Source: Calliopum simillimum
Taxonomy: Eukaryota; Arthropoda; Insecta; Diptera; Lauxaniidae
Assembly: GCA_951812925.1 (NCBI GenBank)
Contig: OX638370.1
Location: forward strand, 96,176,897-96,240,896
Direction: 5' to 3'
Length of the DNA stretch: 64,000 nucleotides
Position numbers and translations under genes: made by a program. Below the pieces are notes generated by a model. The model had not been told where the DNA came from. It ran no database searches and saw only the letters and a list, made by a program, of their open reading frames with translations. Shown here piece by piece: positions 58,141-64,000 of the stretch; position 1 is the first letter of the stretch; every line of letters begins with the position of its first letter.

Positions 58141-60159
58141 GACAGAAAACCCGAGAACTTTCAAAGAAAAATAAAACAATATCGAGACATTTTGAATTTT
58201 TTTTTTTAGAATTGGTAAAGATAATGAAATAGGTCTTATGACTTTTGAGACCTGATCAAATTCGGAATATTCTAAAAGAAAACTTTCACAACTAGCCCAC
58301 AGGAACCAAAATAGTGACTAATTTTTAAAGACTGCCTTTTTTTGCATGCTTTAAAATTTCAAAACTGGAACACGGTTTCATGTTTATGATTGGAATACTC
58401 TCATATTCTCTTCTACCTCTTAATATGACCAGAAGTACAATAACTTTCGGCAGTTCTCGGTTTCTCGATTCAACTGCGTCGATAGTAGTGATAGTAGTAG
58501 TCTTGGTCTTGGTTTTGGTCTTAGGCATTAAGTCTTGGTCTTAAAAATACTTCTAAAGAAGGAAGCAGTTGGATTTTTTAAGATGCCAAATTTCGAACTG
58601 AGAAATGATTTTATGCTGAAAAGGGCGTGGCACACCTATCAACTATACAATATATAGATCATACTTGTTGACCTACGAACTGTCTAGTTCGACTATATTA
58701 AACCAGGAGTTTAATTCACACATTTCGGTCAGAGATAAAAAAAATTTCTTAGAACTGTTAAACAAATGAAGATGCAGATGTCGTCTTCTGTATTGATTCT
58801 TTCGAGCTCCGTCGTAACGTTGGGTGCTCAGATACTCTCTGGTGGAAAAATGGGACAAATAAAAAAGAAAAAAAAAACTACCATCGAAGTAATTTTTGAA
58901 GTGTTGCAATTTCCCAATGGAAACTTAATAGCAAACAACACACAGGAGGCAACTGCTAAAGAAAAATTATGACAACTTAACCCTCCGTGGAAGAATAAAG
59001 AAAAAAGTATAAAAAACTAAATTTATGAAAACATTAAGAATGAAAAAACTCCACAGTTACCTCCGCTAAGTCACAAGAAAAATGAAACGTCTGAGCATTG
59101 AAAGAAGCCCAACTTAAAGAAGTACACAGGAGCTACACATTTTGAAACACCACTACCCCACGCATGTTTACAGAGTAACGCAGCGGAGGGTTTGTTTGCA
59201 TGTTATTGTAGCTTGTTGTTGTTGCTTCAACAACACATGTGTGCGCACAGTTTGTGTACAAGAAAACACAAAAGGCATTTCAACAAAACCACTACTGCCA
59301 GTAGTAAATAATTTTCAAATAATGTGGCAACACCTTAAAGGCATGCACATTTTAATTGTTCTACTTGATGATTGCTACGCATGCGCGTACAGAACGGCGA
59401 TGAATTGCAAATGCATTTTGCGCATGACGCACATATGCGGCGGCTGCGTTGACTGCCTGCCTGCATGCAACATACAATATTGCACCGCATGTTGAACACA
59501 TGTGCAATGTTGGTGTTTTCTTTTTTTTTTTTTTGATGTTGTGTTTTTTTTTTCATTTCCATGCGTTTGTTGTTGTTACATTGCTGCACATTTTGGTGGC
59601 TGCAACAAAATTGTCACTGCTGGTGCGCCATCCAGGAGACAAAACAAAATCGTTGCTCGTTTTTTGTGGTGATTATTGCAAACCCATTTCATAAATGACC
59701 AGCCACCAGCAGGACCAACGCATTCAAACTCAAAACATGTGATGGTAATAAGTGCTAATGGGCTATAGTTGCAAAGAATATATACATACTTTGATACATT
59801 GTAAGTCGTGAGAAGGCGCCTATGTTGTTGAGGAACAATATGAAAAGTGCTCAGAGCAGCAATAAAGAAAGTTGTGGGAAGTGTTGCTAGTTTCCAATTT
59901 ATATACCTCAAATGGTTTCAATCCTACTTTTGATGACAATTGATAAAACTGCAACCTTCCTTTACGTTTCAAAAAATTGTTTTTTTGTCAGTCGATAATT
60001 TCATATTTTTCAAACTGAAAAAGCAGCAGATGCAAAGAACGTACAAATCATCATGAAAAAGGACAAAAAGGAAACAAATACATACTTCGAGAACGCGTCT
60101 TCGTCCCATATATAAAAAAAAGCGAGTGCATCTTAGTACATATGAAGGAAGTGTGACTT
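58141..60159. other. Unassigned sequence
   Basis: No gene is recognised. GTCTTGGTCTTGGTTTTGGTC-type short repeats lie at 58499-58548. The region 59100-59720 is less AT-rich with open frames on both strands but no conserved domain. Confidence 0.4.
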
Positions 60160-60537
60160 ATACTAGAATCGCCTAATGATCAAAGTTTGACCAAAAATGT
60201 ATTAAATAATTTGTGTACCTTTGTTTGGTTTAAGTACAGTTTTTGCTATTTTGTACAATAATTGTAAAATAAAAAACATGAAGTCGGTGTCAGCCAGCTT
60301 TTTGTCTTTCTCTTTTTGATGTATCCTCTTTTCAGCTCTGTGTGAATGCGTATTTTGTCATTGTCAATATTGAACAATTTGCATTTAATTTTACCTGACT
60401 TAATGGCAAAATATTAAAATAACTTTAGCTTAGTGCACATTTACACACAAATACCTTTCTAATTGTGTTTAATTCAAAATAGTGCTCCAATTCTTACATA
60501 GTAAAAAAGGTAGGACAAATTTTTGTCTTGCGTATAG
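60160..60537 (-). repeat. Unnamed ~400-bp dispersed repeat, copy 3
   Basis: It is the reverse complement of the family at 4831 and 33855. It begins (plus strand) ACTAGAATCGCCTAATGATC and ends GACAAATTTTTGTCTTGCGT. No flanking arms or target duplication were found. Confidence 0.8.
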
Positions 60538-60935
60538 CATGTCACTCAATGATTTGGCTCACTTTTCGACTGGTGTACCAACCTACAAACTTTTATTTAA
60601 ATATAACGTATTTAAATTTAAGAAAAAAAAGTAGACGTGGCATTATAATTTTTTATCCACCGCACGGTAATCATGGTCGGCCGTTGCCTAAAAAATTTAA
60701 AAAAATAACTTGTTGAGCGAAAGTGTCGCGGCTTTGAATTTTTACACCTAAAGTGGCCAAAGAAGTTTCACTTCCGTACAACTTAGTACACGTGGAATTA
60801 GTGAAAATTATGTAGCCTTGGCATTTATTTGATTACTCCTAGTGTATTGTATTTTTGTTCGGCACCTTCTTTCCAAATTTTATCAAATTAGCTTGTATAG
60901 TTTGCGAGGTATAACGGGATGTAATATAATAAAGA
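60538..60935. other. Unassigned sequence
   Basis: No gene or repeat is recognised. Confidence 0.35.
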
Positions 60936-61025
60936 AGTCAAAAAATGTGTCGCCTAAAAAAAGTGTGGAAAATTGTGTCGCCAAACAATTCCAAAAAATG
61001 TGTTCTCTAAAAAGTGTCAAAAAAG

Positions 61026-62102
61026 CCCAGTGTGCCAAACGGACTCGTTTCGGATCCGTAACGGGTTCATATTTTCGTTCTTTTTATCCGTTACGGAATC
61101 CGTTACGTATCCGTTACTGATCCGTTTGCGGGAAGGATTCCTAAAAAAAAAACGAATCGTTTTTTCTTCTTTTATGGATCCGTTTCGAACCTGTAACGTA
61201 CATCAAAAACGAATTCAAAACGGATTCGCTTTTAATAATGTTAATGCTGCTTATAAAAAAAAAGAAAACAGGGTGAAGCGCTTATTTTTAATTAAAAAAA
61301 ACAAAAAACAAAAAAAAAATTACTAGCCCGGTCGGGGTATTACTCTTTCATACACAAGACGTTAGACAACTAGGTTATTGACCGATATGATGTTTACTTA
61401 ACTGATGTAGACTTATTTGATGTTGAGATTTAAAGTTTGTACATTAAACAAATTTCTGTTGTTTTTTTATAAGTATTCTGTGTTGTTTTTCTTCCCTTCT
61501 TTTGATAAAAAATGTTATATACTCAAATTTGGAATCAAAAACATTTTTTCAAACAGAGTTTGAAAAGTTTACAAAAAATCATACGCAATAAAATATAAAG
61601 AAAAAAAAAAAACAAATCAAAAATATTTTTTTTATCATAAAAATTAAATAAAGCAAATCCGTTTTGAGTTCGTATTTGAAGTATTTACGGAATCGAAAAG
61701 GATTTGCCCAGGTTCGAATCCTACCAGAGGTGGATTTTTACCCTTTATTTTTCTTCCTTTTTTTCTTTTTATTATTTTTTAATTGCTAATAGGCGCATCA
61801 AAACGGTTTTTTTCTGTAAATATACAGCATTAACATATTTAAAAGCAAATCCGTTTTGAATTCGTTTTTACATAAGTTTCGGATTCGAAACGGGCCCGCA
61901 CTGCGGAATTTAATTTTTTTTTTATTCGCCAATAAGCGCTTCAAAATGTTTTTTTTTTTATCTAAACAAAGCGTTTTGAATTCGTTTTTGATGTACGTTA
62001 CGGGTTCGAAATGGATCCGTTACCGCGGATTACGTTTTTTATACCTTTATGAACTCGTAATGGATTCGAAACGGATCCTCATCCGTTTTTGTGCACATTG
62101 GG
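61026..62102. mobile_element. Inverted-repeat element (1,077 bp), CCCAGTGTGCC family
   Basis: The left end CCCAGTGTGCCAAACGGA and the reverse complement of the right end CCCAATGTGCACAAAAACGG are similar to the 189-bp foldback at 44154-44342. Subterminal ATCCGTTAC/GTAACGGAT and AAACGGATTCG motifs recur many times at both sides. The interior is non-coding and contains a box-B-like AGGTTCGAATCC at 61711-61722. It is inserted within a minisatellite. No target duplication could be resolved in the repeated flank. Confidence 0.65.
61706..61740 (+). promoter_or_regulatory. Isolated box-B-like motif
   Basis: CCCAGGTTCGAATCCTACCA matches a tRNA T-arm/box B. A corresponding A box at tRNA distance upstream was not seen. 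It could be a SINE relic inside the inverted-repeat element. Confidence 0.3.
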
Positions 62103-63424
62103 AGAGCTTAAAAAATGTGTCCCTTAAAAAATTGCCAAAAATTTTGTAGACAAAAAAAGTGTTGAAAAATGTGTCTTCTAAAAGGCGTCCAAAAATGTGT
62201 CGTCGAAAATTGTGTCGCCAAAAAAGTTTCCAAAAATGTGTTGCCAAAAATGTCGCCCAAAAATGTCGCCCAAAAAATTTTTGAAAAAAGTGTCGCCTAA
62301 AAAGTGTCAAAAATTGTGTCGCCAAAAAGTGTCGAAAAATGTGTTGCCAAAAAGTGTCGAAAATTGTGTCGCCAAAAAAAGGACAAAACTCGCTTCCATA
62401 AAAAACTTGCCGAAAATTGTGTAGACAAAAAAGTGTTGAAAAATTTCTTCCAAAAGGTGTCCAAAAATGTGTCGTCGAAAATTGTGTCGCCAAAAAAGTG
62501 TCCAAAAATATGTTTCCAAAAAGTGTCGAACATTGTATCTTCCAAAAAGTGTCCAAAAACGTGTCGTGGAAAATTGCCAAAAAGTGTCGAAAAATGTATC
62601 TCAAAAAATGTCGCCAAAAATTTTTCGGAAAAACCGTCGAAAATTGTGTCGCCAAAAAGTGTCGAAAAAAGTGTCGCTTAAAAAAGTGTCGAAAATTGCG
62701 TCGCCAAAAAGTGTCCAAAAATGTGATGTCAAAAAAAGGACAAAAAATGTGTCCAAAAAATTTCGAAAATTGTGTAGACAAAAGGTGTGGAAAATTTCTT
62801 CCAAAAGGAATGTGTCGCCTAAAAAAGTGTCGAAAATTGTGTCGCCAAAAAGTTTCGAAAAATGTTTTGTCAAAAAAAGGACAAAAAATGTGTTTTTAAA
62901 AAAATTGACGAAAATTGTGTAGACAAAAAAGTGTTGAAAAATTTTTTCCAAAAGGTGTTCGAAAATGTGTCGCCAAAAAGTGTCGAAAAATATGTTGCCT
63001 AAAAAGTGTCGAAAGTTCTGTCGTCAAAAAAAGGACAAAAAATGTGTCTTCCAAAAAGTGAAAAAAAAGGTGTCCAAAAATGTGTCGTCGAAAATTGTGT
63101 AGAAAAAAAAAGTGTCGAAAAATATGTTGCCGAAAATGTGTCGAAAATTGTGTCGCCGAAAAGGTGTCGCCATGGCGAATGGCGAAAACTGTGTTAAGAA
63201 AAAGAGTCCAAAAATATGTCGCCTAAAAAGTATCGAAAGCTGTGTTTTCCAAAAAGTGTCCAAAAATGTGTCTTGGAAAATTGTGACACCAAAAAAGTGT
63301 TGAAAAATGTGTCACCAAAAATGTGTCACCAAAAATGTGTTGCCAAAAATGTCGCCTAAAAATTGTCGAAAAAGGTATCGCCAAAAAAGTGTCGAAAATG
63401 GGGTAGCCAAAAAAATTTCGATAA

Positions 63425-64000
63425 GATCAAATTTTTTGGGTAAATTTAATGATAGCTTTATTCCAAAATTTCCACTTTAACGCCAAGTTATTTCTGTGCA
63501 ATTTACAAAAGCCGACACAGCAGAAACAATCGCGGTTTCTCGAAAGATATATAAAAAGTTAAAAAGAAAAAAAAAAAAAAAATTATAAACTGACATGACA
63601 GTTGAGCTGACATTTCTGGGTTGCCTTCATTTTAAAGTAACGTGGGCGTCACAAAAAGTTGCGGCAAAAAGGGGTGGTTAAGTTGCTTGGAGATACATAA
63701 ATAAAGCAACATGTGCTGCTGCTGCAGGTAACATTTTTATTTCATTCAAAAGTGTAAATTTCTTTTCTCCAATTTGACAAAAACGGCAGTGGCAGAGGAC
63801 AGAATTTCGTTTATAAAGGCTAAAAGCAAAAGGATGAAAAAAAGCAGAAGAAATTGACGAAAATTTATGCTGCAGCAAAATGGTGGGTAATGAAATTTTA
63901 ATGCTGATTGAAATTAAAAATTGACATTCTGGCGGTAAAGGAAAAACTGCTGCTTGATTGAATTAATCGATATTTTTTTTTTTATTTCGACAATTTTCAA
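63425..64000. other. Unassigned sequence at the window end
   Basis: No gene is recognised. An A-run lies at 63567-63584 and a GCTGCTGCTGCAGG patch at 63716-63728. Confidence 0.35.

Larger units (their letters stand above)
60936..63420 (+). repeat. Degenerate ~25-bp minisatellite with an element inserted
   Basis: 60936-61025 and 62103-63420 consist of variants of AAAAAGTGTCGAAAATTGTG then TCGCC, about 25 bp, repeated roughly 50-60 times with frequent indels and substitutions. The 1.08-kb inverted-repeat element at 61026-62102 splits the array. The unit has few stop codons on either strand, so long frames (up to 244 codons on the minus strand at 62047-62781) appear. They encode Lys/Cys-rich or Phe/Trp/His-rich repeats, change frame with indels and carry no domain, so I do not call them genes. 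Confidence 0.85.

Noticed and set aside
62047..62781. 244-codon minus-strand frame rich in Phe, Trp, His and Thr
   Set aside because: It lies in a degenerate ~25-bp minisatellite that is open in several frames on both strands. It has no domain and no plausible gene context.

Overview
This window looks like AT-rich nuclear DNA from an insect, most likely a higher fly. The basis is the transposon content: a DD41D rosa-type mariner, other mariners, 5'-truncated jockey-like LINEs and Helitron/DINE-like repeats. Long homopolymer runs and CA/TTCTA/CAGC microsatellites fit too. Naming a genus would go beyond the evidence. I could not recognise a single intact host protein-coding gene. The window reads as intergenic or long-intron sequence built by nested transposon insertions, with unassigned AT-rich filler between them.

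Layout. 1-4 kb: decayed LINE RNase H end on the minus strand, a small hairpin and a mariner-derived MITE. 4.6-9 kb: copies of three dispersed repeat families (an unnamed ~400-bp repeat, a Helitron-like repeat and an inverted-repeat element with a tRNA-like core). 9.8-15.9 kb: a 1.06-kb palindrome, three short inverted-repeat transposons, a TTCTA microsatellite and a Helitron-like copy. 17.1-19.7 kb: a coding remnant with a zinc-finger-like tail, split by an 872-bp Transib-like MITE, then a full-length but disabled rosa-type mariner. 22.8-29.9 kb: degraded repeats, an internally deleted mariner, a LINE end and a TA-flanked inverted-repeat element. 30-38 kb: mostly unassigned, with tRNA-like SINE heads. 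39-40.3 kb: a disabled second mariner. 43-47.8 kb: repeat mosaics, a short foldback and a 1.67-kb Transib-like foldback. 49.6-53.1 kb: the tRNA-core element again, a rosa-like fragment split by a Helitron-like copy, and a LINE inside a clear 12-bp target duplication whose 3' tail is a (TAACC)n array. 55.7-58.1 kb: a 1.31-kb palindrome, a small one and a mariner fragment. 60.9-63.4 kb: a degenerate ~25-bp minisatellite interrupted by a 1.08-kb inverted-repeat element.

Most interesting. Two unrelated non-autonomous elements start with CACAGTG or CACAGTC and are flanked by perfect 5-bp duplications (CGTAG and CGGCC). These are the expected signs of Transib, the RAG-related transposase family. 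One of them is a giant foldback with four 121-bp repeats in each arm. The LINE with a telomere-like TAACC tail inside its own target duplication, the Helitron-like family with a hairpin-CTAG end, and several long near-perfect palindromes (candidate hairpin-RNA loci) are also worth following up. All boundaries and repeat comparisons were made by eye; no alignment or search was run.
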